A DNA stretch of 29,090 bases from Gymnopus androsaceus JB14 (GCA_009733575.1 ML769948.1:1-29090), one strand, 5' to 3'; positions 1-9,228 are shown, counted from the stretch's first letter. The notes: generated by a model from the sequence alone, not told the origin. Numbers and translations are program-made.

Positions 1-262
1 ATGTTGGACGCAAAGCAGATGTCAGGTCTAGTGCATCCTGACCCCCACATTACAGAACCGACAACTGAGCGATATGGCTTATCGGCCATGAACCTTCTCT
101 CATCCTCGGGAAGTGGGTTTGGGGACTCCTTGAGTTTCAGACCTGGCGGTAATGGAGTACGTCGTGGGGTCACATTCTGGAGCCCAAAGTGCTCCAGCAT
201 GCGTTGGAAGTAGGCGGCTTGGGATATCGTAATGGAACCTGTGTTGTCCTGGCGTATAGTCA
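1..262 (-). pseudogene. copia RT-RNase H connection, partial
   Basis: In a frame shifted from the RT, this stretch reads through to the window edge without a stop. It shows the post-RT signature of copia: a 'DNTGSITISQAAYFQRMLEHF' type helix, then PYRSVVGSVMWG and TRPDICFA near position 1. This is the usual connection to RNase H. The coding region continues to the left of the window. Placement in this frame demonstrates a single-base indel near 262-268. Confidence 0.85.
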
Positions 263-2079
263 TTCCCAACAAAGACATTTGTCGTGACCTCTCCTGCTTC
301 CCACCGTTTCCCCAAGTCTCCGATTGCTTTCTTTTTACCGTCCTCCGTTGAAGACCCCCCGCACACATCATCTCCATACGTGCTAGTGATGGTGTAATTT
401 CCCCTCTCGCGCCGGTAACGGATGCATGGATCTGCTCTTGAGGTGTGGTATCCATCCTCTTTATAGCCCGCGGCCAGTGTGGCCTGCCAGTCGTGACTAC
501 CTTGCTTGGTCCCATAAATCGAGCGCTTGAGTTTGCAAATGAGGTGCTCTTCCCCTGGTTTCACGAAGCCCTCAGGTTGCTTCATGTAGACGTCATGTGT
601 AATCGGGCTATTCAAGAATGCGCCTTTGAAGTCGACCTGGAACAGCTTCAAGCCCAAGACAACGATGATCGCGAGGACCAGCCTAAGGGACTCCATACGC
701 GCGACCGCGCCATAGGTCTTGTCATAATCCACACCAAGGATCTGAGTAAAACCCTGGGCCACATAACGAGCTTTGCGGCGGACAACTTCACCGTTCGATC
801 CCCATTTGATAGCGTAAGTCCATCGACCACCCATGAGATTCGCTCCAGCCGGGAGTTTGACTAGCTCCCAAACCTGCTTTTCCATAAGCAGGTTGTACTC
901 GGCTTGCATTGGCTCAGACCATAAATCCGGCCTCTGCATAGCTTGCTTGTACGATGCCGGTACCCAAAACTCCGAATCATTCAACGCGAATGCCCAGGGG
1001 TTCTGAACGATCAGCGCCAGTGGTTGCTGTTCAGCCGGTAAGTCGTTCGCCCAAGCTTCCCCGTTATTCTTTGCCTCTCTCTCTCGGTCCTCTGAAGCTT
1101 CGGAGTCAATCAGCCTTTGCGTGATTTTCCTATCTCGCATGCTCCTACGTGGCGCCGGAGGGACTGCAGCTTGCGGTGCTGGTGCTCGTTGTAGTGGAAG
1201 TTGTTGGTCAGCATCTATGGGAGGATCCGGTATTGCTAACGGAGTTGAGTCTGGGGTAGGTCCCTCGGAGTCCAGGGTCTCGGCGTTTCCGGATTTATCA
1301 TTGGGATCAGAGTTGATCTCGACTCCGGTATCTCCGGATGACAGTTCCTCGACATCATCGGGGTTCCTGTCAGGTTTGCTTCGAGTTCGTTTCGACTCTC
1401 CTTCCTTGAACCTCACGTCTCTGCTCTCCATGAACGTCTTCGTGCTCGGGATCCAGAGCCGGTACCCTCTGCGTCCCATGTAACCGACCATTATTCCTTC
1501 CACCGCTTGTCTCGCCAATTTCCCCCCAGTCCGAATATCTGGAAGTGTCGCCCAGCATCTACAGCCAAACGGCCTCAGGTGCGAGACGTCGTGCCGTTTT
1601 CTTGTCAAGACCTCGATGGGCACGTCGTCTGGGAACCTCGCGGATGGTACAAAGCTTTCGACATAGCAGAAAGTAGCCGCGCATTCTGCCCAGAAGGAGT
1701 GCGGGAGTCCGGATTCGTCTAAGAGGGTCCGAGCGCCTTCGATGACTGTACGGTTCGCCCGTTCTGCCATTCCGTTGGACGCGGACGGATAGGGTGGAAC
1801 CTTCTCGATAGCTATCCCCCGCCCAGCACAGTACTCCTCCATAAGTCTGTTATCCAACTCTTTCCCCCCGTCGATCCGTATAGTCTGAATTCTACGCTTC
1901 GTCAAGTTCTCCATCTTGACTCGGTAACGGTGGAATTCTTTAAGGGTCATCTCGCTGCGTTTATTGGAAAGGAATGAGGGCGTTTTCACGGTGGACCGAC
2001 CGTCTGTGCACAACATCATGTATGATGCACCTCCTTTGCTCTGGGTACGTGTCTGCCCAAATAAGTCTATGTGCACGCG
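262..2079 (-). pseudogene. copia integrase core and reverse transcriptase
   Basis: Downstream of the TAG the frame shows the DDE integrase core: HIDLFGQ and CTDGRS, then RIDGGKEL, then PSASNGMAERANRT with the catalytic Glu. It continues through a low-complexity acidic/proline linker into the copia reverse transcriptase, with WTYAIKWGSNGEVVRRKARY, FQVDFKGAFLNSPI, LKRSIYGTKQGSHDW and the catalytic YGDDV. The integrase-before-RT order identifies copia. Near 262-268 the frame leaves the family pattern; the pattern resumes in the next frame, so the open frame down to position 100 is spurious after that point. Confidence 0.92.
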
Positions 2080-3327
2080 CTATAATACCTCCCTTTCGTG
2101 TTCCAGCTGTTCGTCAAACGGTCTGCGTGTGGCTTTGCCGTACAGACACGCTTCGCACATCCTGTAAACTTCCTTCGACGTTATCCTCAGGCCATCGACG
2201 AGGTTTCTATTTGCCATGCGTAGGATTCTAGGTACGGCAACATGGCCTAGCCTGCGGTGCCAGGTGAGTATATCAACTCCCTTCTCCTGTGATCGAGCTG
2301 AGTAGGTGTTTGTAGCGTCTGCAGGGGTATCCAGCAGTTCCACCTCGTACATCCTCCCTTTTCCTGCACCCACCATCACCGTCTTCCCGTCTCTCGTCAA
2401 CACGGTCAACGTTCCATTTCCCCACTTGCCTGAGTACCCTCTCCCATCCAATGTCGAGAGGGATATGAGGTTATGTCCAAACTCCGGCATGTGTTTCACG
2501 TTCTGGAGTCGGATAAGCCTCTTATTACCATTGACATGGGTGGTGAATTCTACTGTCCCTATCCCCTTTATGCGAAACTCGCCTTCCGCTCCAGCCACGG
2601 CGCTGTTTCCTTTCTCGGTAACTTCCCGGTAGTCCACAAACTGGTCTCGATTGACCCAGCAATGGTCGGTGGCTCCCGAGTCGATGAACGTTCGCAGAGG
2701 GACCATCAGAGGCCGATAAAGTAGGGTTTTATTGGAACAAACGGTACATTCAGACTTAGGCACTAGGTGGGGTACATCTCTATCTACTCCTCGCACTCGC
2801 TGACCATCTTCGTTATTTAGAACGGCATTAACCACTCTGGGGGAGATGTCAGGAGGTGTGGGAGAGGAGTGGATATGTTTTGACGTACCCAAGTCTGGCT
2901 GTTTTGGGGAACTCGTCGACCCGACGTAGACATCGATGGGTGATGCAGTGGTATTGGGGGATGCTTGGGTACCGCTGTACTTGTCCCTCCAAGACTTCGG
3001 AGCCTTTCCTTCAGCTCCCCCGCCTTTTGCCCAGCATCTCTCGATGGTGTGGCCTACTTTGGTAGGGCAGGGTGGATTGGTACAGATGGGGCGGTTGGAG
3101 TTATCGCGTTTAGCACTAGCTGCGATCGTAGCGGCGTGGACCGCCAAATGCTGAGCGAATAAGGCTGCGACTTGCTTCTTGACTGGGTCGTCATCAACGT
3201 CTCGGGTGCGAACGACTTTGTCAAGGTAGAGGCGATGGAGGTAAGTGAATGCTTCGGAGCTGAGCATGCCGGGGACATTGAGGACGTAGTCTTTCCAGGT
3301 GTCTGGCATAGACGCAACAACGATCAT
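2080..3327 (-). pseudogene. copia Gag C-terminus, protease and integrase N-terminus
   Basis: The frame (415 codons) begins with the end of the Gag helical domain. It then shows a zinc-knuckle-like C-x4-C-x5-H-x4-C (CTNPPC...GHTIERC), an aspartic protease site FIDSGATDHC, and the gag-pre-integrase zinc-binding HHCC module (WHRRLGH ... CEACLYGKATRRPF) at its end. It stops at TAG (2080-2082), directly before the integrase catalytic core. The same frame continues after the stop, so this is a nonsense mutation and not a domain boundary. Protease cleaves Gag-Pol; integrase inserts the cDNA. Confidence 0.9.
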
Positions 3328-3839
3328 CCTGAACTGGTAATCGTTGCAGGTCCCCCGAGATTGTGGAGGGTCTTGAGAAGGTTCTTCATTTTCTTCTCAT
3401 GATCCTCCATCGTACTTGTTTCGGGGTTGAACTTGTGTTCACGCAAGATGGTATCCGCGATATGGATGCGCTGTTCATCCCTAGACTCGTACTTCTTAAC
3501 GAGGTACTTCCAGGTCTTGTTGGCCACGGTGTCCCGTTCGATACCGATTCCGATGGGGTCCGTGCAATTCAGGTAGATGATGGAGGCGACTATACGATCT
3601 CGTTGTACCCATTCTCCCGGAGAGGGGAATTGGCTATCGATGGAGGAGGCGGTTTGAGCAGCATACAGGTAGGTCGCTGACGTTGGTTTGGGGATGGAAC
3701 CGTCAAGGTATCCCATCAGTCCTTTAACTTGTACGTTCAGTTCAACACGATCCTTGAAGGCTCGCCAGGTGTCCTGTCCCGATAGCTGTGAAGCTTCGGG
3801 GAAGGTTGGGATGTTCAGGAGGTGGTTTCCTGTCGTCAT
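3324..3839 (-). pseudogene. copia Gag, N-terminal part
   Basis: The 171-codon frame starts with an ATG at 3839, about 70 nt inside the LTR edge. It resembles the UBN2/DUF4219-type Gag of fungal copia elements: an early 'FPEASQLSGQDTWRAFKDRVE' type region, a 'W..LVKKYES' helix and a late 'LLKTLHNLGG' stretch. The frame stops at 3324, but the continuation of the family pattern is found in another frame starting at 3327. The switch lies at a run of five G near 3345-3350, where one missing base would explain it. Gag would form the cytoplasmic virus-like particle that packages element RNA. Confidence 0.85.
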
Positions 3840-3892
3840 CGGATTCCTGGTTGAGTGAGTTGTCTGATTTACTATTCTTTTAGGCTCGTAGA

Positions 3893-3910
3893 GACTCCAG
3901 TCTCATAATC
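3893..3910 (-). promoter_or_regulatory. copia primer-binding site matching elongator tRNA-Met anticodon arm
   Basis: The plus strand here reads CAGTCTCATAATC at 3898-3910. This is the anticodon stem-loop of elongator tRNA-Met (anticodon CAT), conserved from yeast to human. Because the element runs on the minus strand, its RNA would be complementary to that tRNA. The match stops exactly where the LTR begins, just past the anticodon loop, as expected for priming by a 5' tRNA half and not by the CCA 3' end. Drosophila copia and relatives are known to use an internal initiator tRNA-Met half; use of the elongator tRNA-Met half is inferred here. Confidence 0.72.
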
Positions 3911-4078
3911 TGTAAAGCGATAAAGTATCTCAGTTGAGCACTAAGTAGTGGGACAACTACACTACTATACCTGTAAAGCGATAAAGTATCTAAATATACG
4001 GTGAGTACATGTATAGTAGTCAGAAATGTAAAAGTGGAAACTCACCTCAGTTGAGCACTAAGTAGTGGGACAACTGAG
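3910..4078. repeat. duplicated motifs inside the copia LTR
   Basis: A 21-nt motif at 3910-3930 recurs exactly at 3971-3991. A 28-nt motif at 3931-3958 recurs exactly at 4048-4075. The second copy of the longer motif is enclosed by 9-nt inverted arms, CCTCAGTTG at 4045-4053 and CAACTGAGG at 4070-4078. Such repeats in LTRs often act as enhancer-like or terminator-like units; that role is a guess here. Confidence 0.8.
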
Positions 4079-4236
4079 GGAGTAAAAGCGTCGTCGCTGT
4101 AGGTATATAGGTCGATCGTTCGACTACGTAAGCGGGACCTCGGAACCGGAAAAACATTAAGTGAAACGTAGGAAAAATAGTAAGTATAAATGGAAAGCCA
4201 AAGCGTGTCATACCGTGTGGAGTACCTTATCCAACA
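3911..4236 (-). repeat. copia 5' LTR (inferred boundaries)
   Basis: On the minus strand the segment starts TGTTGGATAAGG at 4236 and ends ...CGCTTTACA at 3911, i.e. the TG...CA ends usual for LTRs and a TGTTGG start common in copia LTRs. The inner boundary is set by the tRNA-Met-like primer-binding site that abuts it (3893-3910). The length of 326 bp is normal for fungal copia. The partner LTR is outside the window, so the boundaries cannot be confirmed by alignment. The five bases next to it in the hAT sequence (4237-4241, GTGAT) are the predicted target duplication. Confidence 0.7.
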
Positions 4237-5013
4237 GTGATCCCTTACTCACTTGTTGAGGCAGCATCCGTTCCCGTCAAGCCTTGCTTTTGGGTCGAAC
4301 AACAGTTGCGGCAAGCAAATACAGCGTACTTTGCAATGTCCTTGTCGAATTCAACTTTGGGATTGGGATGATAGAATGCGTAAATAGGAGCGGTTTGCTT
4401 GGCAATCTGCTCAGCTACATGGTGAAGGTAAGTACAGTATTGAGATCTTTCCAGGGGAATACTGACAGATTTGTTTTCGCTGTTCTTCTTTTGTAGCCTT
4501 TGGGTTCTCGCCATCGGATGCCTCGTTGTCAGACAGGAGGTTAATGACTGACAAGCCAGTATGGGAGGAGGCCTGTGCTTGACTCTGTGAGGGAGTAGGA
4601 GATGATGGTGTTGACGGCTCGTTGGTGCTGTCCTCATCGTTATCTGCCCAAAGTTTGTTTGACTTTTTTTTTGTCGAGACTGAATGCAATACATACCACT
4701 GTCAACAATTCTTCGCAATTTACTTTTTCGAGATACGGCATTTGCCACGCTTGTTTTTAATTTTTTGATTGGGTTAGATGTGGAGGAGCTTGCATTGTTT
4801 CAACGCTTCATAGTGGGAGGAAGAGGGAATATTTTTTTTGTATAAGTAATAATCAGAACTATCTAGGTATTCGTAAGACGGAGGCAAATGTGAGCAGTGG
4901 CTCATCGGGATGTGAGTCGGGACTCGAGCCTAAAATGTTCATCCCGTCCCGATCCCGAAATTTTTTCCCGACCCGAGTCCCAACGTTTCCCGACAATCCC
5001 GAGCCACACACTA
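4237..5013 (-). mobile_element. hAT transposon, 5' part, inverted
   Basis: On the minus strand this begins at 5013 with TAGTGTGTGGCTCGGG, an imperfect copy of the inverted end at 8106 (TAGTGTGTGGCACGGG). It is followed by GTCGGGA/TCCCGA-rich subterminal repeats (about 4895-5005) and then the N-terminal coding part of a transposase. It stops at 4237, where the copia LTR begins. It lies in the opposite orientation to the 3' part of the same element (about 5822-8106). The 8-bp duplication next to the end (5014-5021) is the reverse complement of that at 8107-8114. Confidence 0.85.
4245..4748 (-). pseudogene. hAT transposase N-terminus with start of BED-type zinc finger
   Basis: The gene likely starts at the ATG at 4748. 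A low-complexity Ser/Pro/acidic region (about 4660-4500) leads into a 52-nt intron, GTCAGT...GTAG at 4466-4415. The second exon reads IYAFYHPNPKVEFDKD and VFACRNC, the beginning of the BED-like finger seen in mushroom hAT transposases. The rest of the finger and roughly the next third of the protein are absent up to 4237. A run of A/T near 4660-4672 and frame changes around it suggest decay. The missing middle is predicted to lie beyond the copia element, outside the window. Confidence 0.72.
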
Positions 5014-5021
5014 TCCCCTCT
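5014..5021. repeat. hAT target-site duplication, inverted copy
   Basis: TCCCCTCT on the plus strand, i.e. AGAGGGGA on the minus strand, directly abuts the hAT end at 5013. It is the reverse complement of the copy at 8107-8114. The gypsy Gag reading frame (..LPRGD) ends in this octamer here and resumes in it there. Confidence 0.9.
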
Positions 5022-5846
5022 AGGTAGTTTCTGACCGTCCTTAAGGAACATCATTTTCCCTCCGTTTGGATCTGGTACTATCCATCCTTGGGTCAGGAAC
5101 TCCAAGAACTTCGGGCAGTTTCCCATCATATGCGATTTATCTCCACACATAAAACATGCAAACTCCTTCAATGTCATTTGCCTACCCTGTTTGTTCAAAA
5201 CAGGTTTTGGTCTGTGGAGAGTAGATAGCTGTTGTGTATTCATGCCAACTTTATTGTTGGCTCCTCTACCTGCCTCTTTTGTGATTGACCATAGTTGGCG
5301 CATTTCACCAATGTCCCTATTGAACTCATTCTTCACAGATTTAAAATCATCTCTGACATCCTTCAGTTCCTTGAATAGTGCATCATATTTATCTAACGCG
5401 GCTGCAATCTTAACTTGAGCTTCCGAATTTTCTTCACTCTTGATACTCTGATTCGTAAAGCCATTGTTATATCCTTTATTACTGATTGGAACTTCCTTGG
5501 TTACAGGAATCGCTAGTGGCGACCTAAAATAAGATTCGGCACTTGCCACTCCATAACCCATGTTCATCTCTCTTGTGTTCACAACTCGGTACAAACCCTG
5601 GAAAGACGATCCAACATCAGCTCCTGTTGCTGATTGAATCACTTCCGTCAATAAGAAAGGATCTTCAAACCGCCTTTTTGACAGTACCGTAGGTTGGATA
5701 GATTGTTGCAGTCTCATGTGTACTATATTAATCAGCTCTTGCAAGAACGCTGAGATGTATAGAGTTACCGCGTCCGTGCATGGATGAGTATTGCTACAAG
5801 TCGGCTTAGGAAGCGGGATGATAGGACAGAAGAGATGGTAACTCAC
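5014..5846 (-). pseudogene. Ty3/gypsy Gag, N-terminal portion, on inverted segment
   Basis: The minus-strand frame carries a coiled-coil-like stretch (about 5430-5290, KYDALFKELKDVRDDFKSVK) and a retroviral-type zinc knuckle, CFMCGDKSHMMGNC (C-x2-C-x4-H-x4-C), near 5165-5120. It then reads DGQKLPRGD into the hAT target duplication. The open frame runs on past the junction into hAT sequence to 4902, but that part is chimeric. The missing Gag continuation (RGD followed by DREAMHEKIRRIAKEQGW) is found in the correct frame at 8107 on the other strand. The exact 5' breakpoint lies between about 5780 and 5846 and the natural start codon is uncertain. Confidence 0.85.
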
Positions 5847-7921
5847 CTGCTTGACTTTGTGGAGCTACCACATTCGCATTCCGGTGAGAACATGGCCGAG
5901 GCTCTTCGAAAAGTGCCAGTGGATTATGGAATTGAACACAAGGTAAGTCCACAAATTGAACTCAAGAATATCATTGACCACGTACCAAAAAAGATAATAT
6001 CTATCACCTGCGACAATGCATTGGCCAACACTGTAATGGTTGGGAAGCTTAGCGAGCTTCTTCCTGCGTTTCCGGGGCTTGCGGCACATGTGCGTTGCTT
6101 TGCACACACAATCAACCTAACCGCAAAAGGCGTACTACGTCCGTTCGAGACCAAGCGAATAAAAAATCAAGTTGATGAAGGTAGTGAGCTGGAAGCTATC
6201 TCAAAGGATACTGAGATCGAGGAGCTTCAGGCGGAGCTGAAAGATCTTGAAGATAACGGAGAGCAGGCAAAAGATGACCTTGAAGGGTTCGTCGACGTTC
6301 TCAACAAGATGACGGAGGAGGAAAGAATGGAATGGAATGACGGCATCAAGCCCATTCGTGGTGCTCTGATCAAGGTACGTATGCCTTTACATACAATAGG
6401 TCTGTACCAATTCTTGGCACAAACCAATTGATGAGAATTTGCCATTTTGGGAAGTTCTCATCAATTGGTTTCACCTGTCGAATTTATTTCCTGTACAGGA
6501 AATTTTGAGTCAGCAGGTGAATTGGTTGTCACTCGGAATTGGTGCAGGCCTACATTTGCAGCCCAGCTGACTCATGCATCATTCTTCATCATTCTTTCCT
6601 TTCTTCGCTCCTCACAGACTCGCAGGATATCTTTCAAAATTATTAACTCGCCTACTCTCCTTCTTCCTTGTTGGCGTGCAGTTATGGCCTCAACCCCTTT
6701 CGAAAATCGAACCCTTCCTCGTGATGTAGCGACTCACTGGAACTCAACATACGACATGTTGAAGGTGTTTCTGGAGCTGAAGGAATATGTGATCAAGTTT
6801 ACGGATAGCTCATCGAATGGGCTTGCAGACTATATGCTTAGCGACGATGAATGGGAAGCTGTTGAGGGTCTCATGTCTGCATTAAAGGTATGCATCCGAT
6901 TACTTCTTCAAGTTCTGTCTACTAAAATCCCTTCAGATTCTCAAGGATGCTACGGAATTCTTCTCATCTAATTCACCCAACATTTCCGCCGTTATACCTG
7001 CCATGGATGCTATTGATGAAGCTTTTGAAACTGGAATTATTGATGAGCAAGAGCTTTGTGCACCGCTTCATTACGCACTTTCAGTGGGCAAAAAAACACT
7101 GAACAAGTACTACTCCCTTTCCGATGATTCACATATTTATTGTATTGCCATGGGTGAGCTTTTTTATCTCATTACCTTGTATCTATTGTGTTTCTGACCT
7201 CTGTTTAGTTCTTCACCCATCTTTCAAGCTCACGTATTTTCGATGACTTAATTGGGAAGATGGATGGATTCAAGGCGCGGTCGATGTTACTTGAGATGCA
7301 TGGACTCGTTTTAAACCCACTGCCGACTCGTCTTCCACTGCTCCCCAAGCTCAAAAAGCTAACATGTGTTTTTTTAAAAATTGTTTGCATTCATAGCTCA
7401 CGCTACATGTTCTGACACAGACTTTAAAACCTGCCAACTCCTTCGTCTCGCTCATGTTTGCGCAAACCAGTACAGACTTGCCGAATAGTGAGATGGATGA
7501 ACTGGACCGTTACCTCGCTGAACGCTGCGTTCCAGCTGAAAACCCTTTAACGTGGTGGTTGATGAATAGGAAAGTATACCCAAATCTTGCCAAGCTCGCG
7601 ATCTCAATCCATACGGCCATGGGTACGTGACACGTCTACCTACCTTTATCTTATCCCTTGTACTAATATGATTACAGCCTCTTCCGTAGTCGTTGAATGT
7701 TCATTCTTGCGTGGCCGTATCTTGATATCTCACCTTCGTAACTGTCTTCGCGCGAACACGATTCGAGCACTCATGTGCTTCGGAGACTGGTTGCGGCAAG
7801 ACTTTATCTCGAATGCGGAACTAGTTGAATTGCTTAGGGATACTGGAAAGGGGAAGGGGAAGGCCAACACTGAGGAAGATGATGATGATATTTTCTTCGT
7901 TGATGATGAACTTTTATTGTA
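5822..7921 (+). pseudogene. hAT transposase, catalytic core to C-terminal dimerisation domain
   Basis: Exons inferred from GT-AG sites with agreeing phases: to 5942, 5994-6374, 6618-6887, 6937-7153, 7209 to about 7370, 7421-7622 and 7678-7921. The first exons read LLDFVELPHSHSGENMAEAL, then IISITCDNA (catalytic Asp), RCFAHTINLTAKG and LPRDVATHWNSTYDM. The last exons hold the hATC dimerisation domain (WWLMNRKVYPNLAKLAISI, VVVECSFLRGRILISHLRN). Damage: a frameshift near 7240-7250 before a 'WEDGWI' region and a TGA at 7292-7294. Such proteins cut and paste hAT elements and create 8-bp duplications, which matches the flanks. The N-terminus is missing here. Confidence 0.88.
6399..6550. repeat. 152-bp foldback MITE-like insert in a hAT intron
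   Basis: The intron at 6375-6617 is 243 nt, while the other introns of this gene are about 50-56 nt. Inside it, imperfect ends GGTCTGTACCAATTC (6399) and GAATTGGTGCAGGCC (to 6550) are inverted. Within them lie a perfect 16-nt inverted pair at 6422-6437 and 6455-6470, a second pair TTCACCTG/CAGGTGAA at 6470-6477 and 6514-6521, and a palindrome around CCTGTACAGG. No target duplication is obvious. Confidence 0.65.
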
Positions 7922-8106
7922 ACTAGTACTACACTTTGTCTTTTATAGTATTATTTCAAGTAGTTTTGTGGCACCAAAATAGTCAGGATATCTTGGTCCC
8001 GACTTAATCGGGAAACCCGGTCCCGGCATAGTCGGGATCGGGATTTTATGTTGAGTCGGGACGGGAGGACATTTTGAGTCCCGATCCCAACCCGTGCCAC
8101 ACACTA

Positions 8107-8114
8107 AGAGGGGA
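8107..8114. repeat. hAT target-site duplication, second copy
   Basis: AGAGGGGA directly after the hAT terminal CACACACTA. The Gag frame resumes within it (RGD-DREAMHEK). The matching copy is at 5014-5021 on the opposite strand. An 8-bp duplication is the hallmark of hAT insertion. Confidence 0.9.
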
Positions 8115-8420
8115 TGACAGGGAAGCCATGCATGAGAAGATTAGACGAATTGCGAAGGAACAAGGATGGTCCACTGCTGAGGTTCACTTGATGACTGAGC
8201 TTGAGGAAGACGACTTTGAGTCTCAACTAGACCAGTCACCTACGGCGTCTTGGATGATAGTGTCTGAGATGGCTAGGATGTGAATGGGTCATGGAGATAC
8301 AGCAGCTGTTTTTGCGCAGACTCAAGCAGGGAGTTCGAAAAATGATTAGACTCGATGATAGAGTCGCGGACTGGACCAAATCTAAGGTCGAGGACGAAAG
8401 CGACGACTCTGGAGGGTCAA
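8107..8420 (+). pseudogene. gypsy Gag, C-terminal continuation
   Basis: The frame entering at 8107 reads DREAMHEKIRRIAKEQGWSTAE and an acidic stretch to a TGA at 8281-8283. The family-like sequence then continues in another frame (MEIQQLFLRRLKQGVRKMIR ... WTKSKVEDESDD) to a TAA near 8424. It joins in protein terms to the Gag part at 5014-5846. Frame changes and stops show decay. Confidence 0.7.
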
Positions 8421-8471
8421 TCTAAGCAAAGTTCGAGCACACATTAAAAATCTCACGAAAATCAAGAATCG

Positions 8472-9228
8472 AATAAATCAAAAGCAACAGAGACTCCAAA
8501 AGCTGAGAAGACGAAAGCTAGTGTCGAAAAGACATCAGTATACCTTCCACCAGCAATGCAGACTCGAAGCAACAAGGAAATGAAATTAGTAAAGTCCAAA
8601 GTCAGGTTTGAGCTCTCCGATGATGAGTCAGACAAGGTACTGGATAAAACTATACCGTTACCTGAAGACTCCGCAAACACAGTCAACAATAATGATAGCG
8701 ATGACCAAGAAGAAGAAGAATTTATAAGACCTATAATACAGGATCGCAGTTATACAGAATTGGATGAGGCAACTCGATACATTCTGAGTAAAGAAGATCC
8801 TGTTGAAATACCTAAGAAACGAGAATCTAGAACTGACAAAGAGAAGACAGTAGATCCGAGACCTTTCGACGCTGTCGCACCACTAAGGGTGGAGCCTATT
8901 CCAAGGAACACCCCAAAACCGGTGAAAACAAGCACGAGTTCTAATAAAGAAAACCAACCCAAGTTTCAACTTTGGCCAGAACTGTATAAGGACGGAACGG
9001 AAGAGGAAATTGTGGACAGGATTTTCAAGAACAAAGTTGAATTGTCGGCAGCTGAGCTTTCTCAAATATTGCCAAAAGTACGTAAGATTTTAATGAGAAA
9101 GATGCAGAATAAAACGGGTACAGCCACAAAATAGACTTTCAGAAACTGTGTACATGTCAACTTTGGCAGAAGACGGTGTTACGGAAGTCGACTGCAAACC
9201 TCAAAGGATAATGAGCAAATACATTTGA
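8472..9228 (+). pseudogene. gypsy DUF4100-like region between Gag and protease
   Basis: The longest open part is 8556-9134. It begins near YLPPAMQTRSNKE, has a highly charged middle, and ends with YKDGTEEEIVDRIFKNKVELSAAELSQILPKVR. That end follows the helix pattern '..EL..LSPEVR..' of the DUF4100-type domain found before the protease in mushroom gypsy elements. The function is unknown; it may be a capsid/nucleocapsid extension. The frame changes after 9100 and the following frame meets a TGA at 9226-9228. Confidence 0.7.

Larger units (their letters stand above)
1..4236 (-). mobile_element. Ty1/copia LTR retrotransposon, decayed, truncated by window edge
   Basis: Reading the minus strand from 4236 to 1 gives a 5' LTR, a primer-binding site, Gag, protease, integrase and reverse transcriptase, in the order protease-integrase-RT that defines Ty1/copia (Pseudoviridae-type) elements. 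The 3' end of pol, the polypurine tract and the 3' LTR lie outside the window. At least three breaks are visible: a frameshift in Gag near 3345, an in-frame TAG at 2080-2082 in integrase, and a frameshift near 262-268 in the RT/RNase H region. This copy is therefore unlikely to be autonomous. It appears inserted in the transposase gene of a hAT element whose 5' part follows at 4237. Confidence 0.93.
5822..8106 (+). mobile_element. hAT transposon, 3' part
   Basis: This holds the catalytic and dimerisation regions of a hAT transposase on the plus strand. It ends in GTCGGGA/TCCCGA subterminal repeats (about 7990-8095) and the inverted terminal sequence ...CCCGTGCCACACACTA at 8106, followed by the octamer AGAGGGGA. 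Its 5' part lies in inverse orientation at 4237-5013. The left boundary is an inversion breakpoint and is only known to within a few tens of bases. Confidence 0.85.

Noticed and set aside
445..864. Plus-strand open frames over the copia and gypsy regions
   Set aside because: They are shadows of the transposon coding frames on the other strand and show no protein pattern of their own.
3893..3920. Partial tRNA-Met gene
   Set aside because: Only the anticodon arm matches; no acceptor stem, D arm or T arm surrounds it. Its position at the LTR edge fits a primer-binding site.
4902..5013. C-terminus of the gypsy Gag frame
   Set aside because: The frame runs into hAT terminal sequence after 5014; the last 37 codons are a chimeric read-through.
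4237..8106. Two independent hAT elements in opposite orientation
   Set aside because: The two ends share the same target octamer in inverted form and the gypsy Gag frame is continuous across them, which needs only one insertion plus an inversion.
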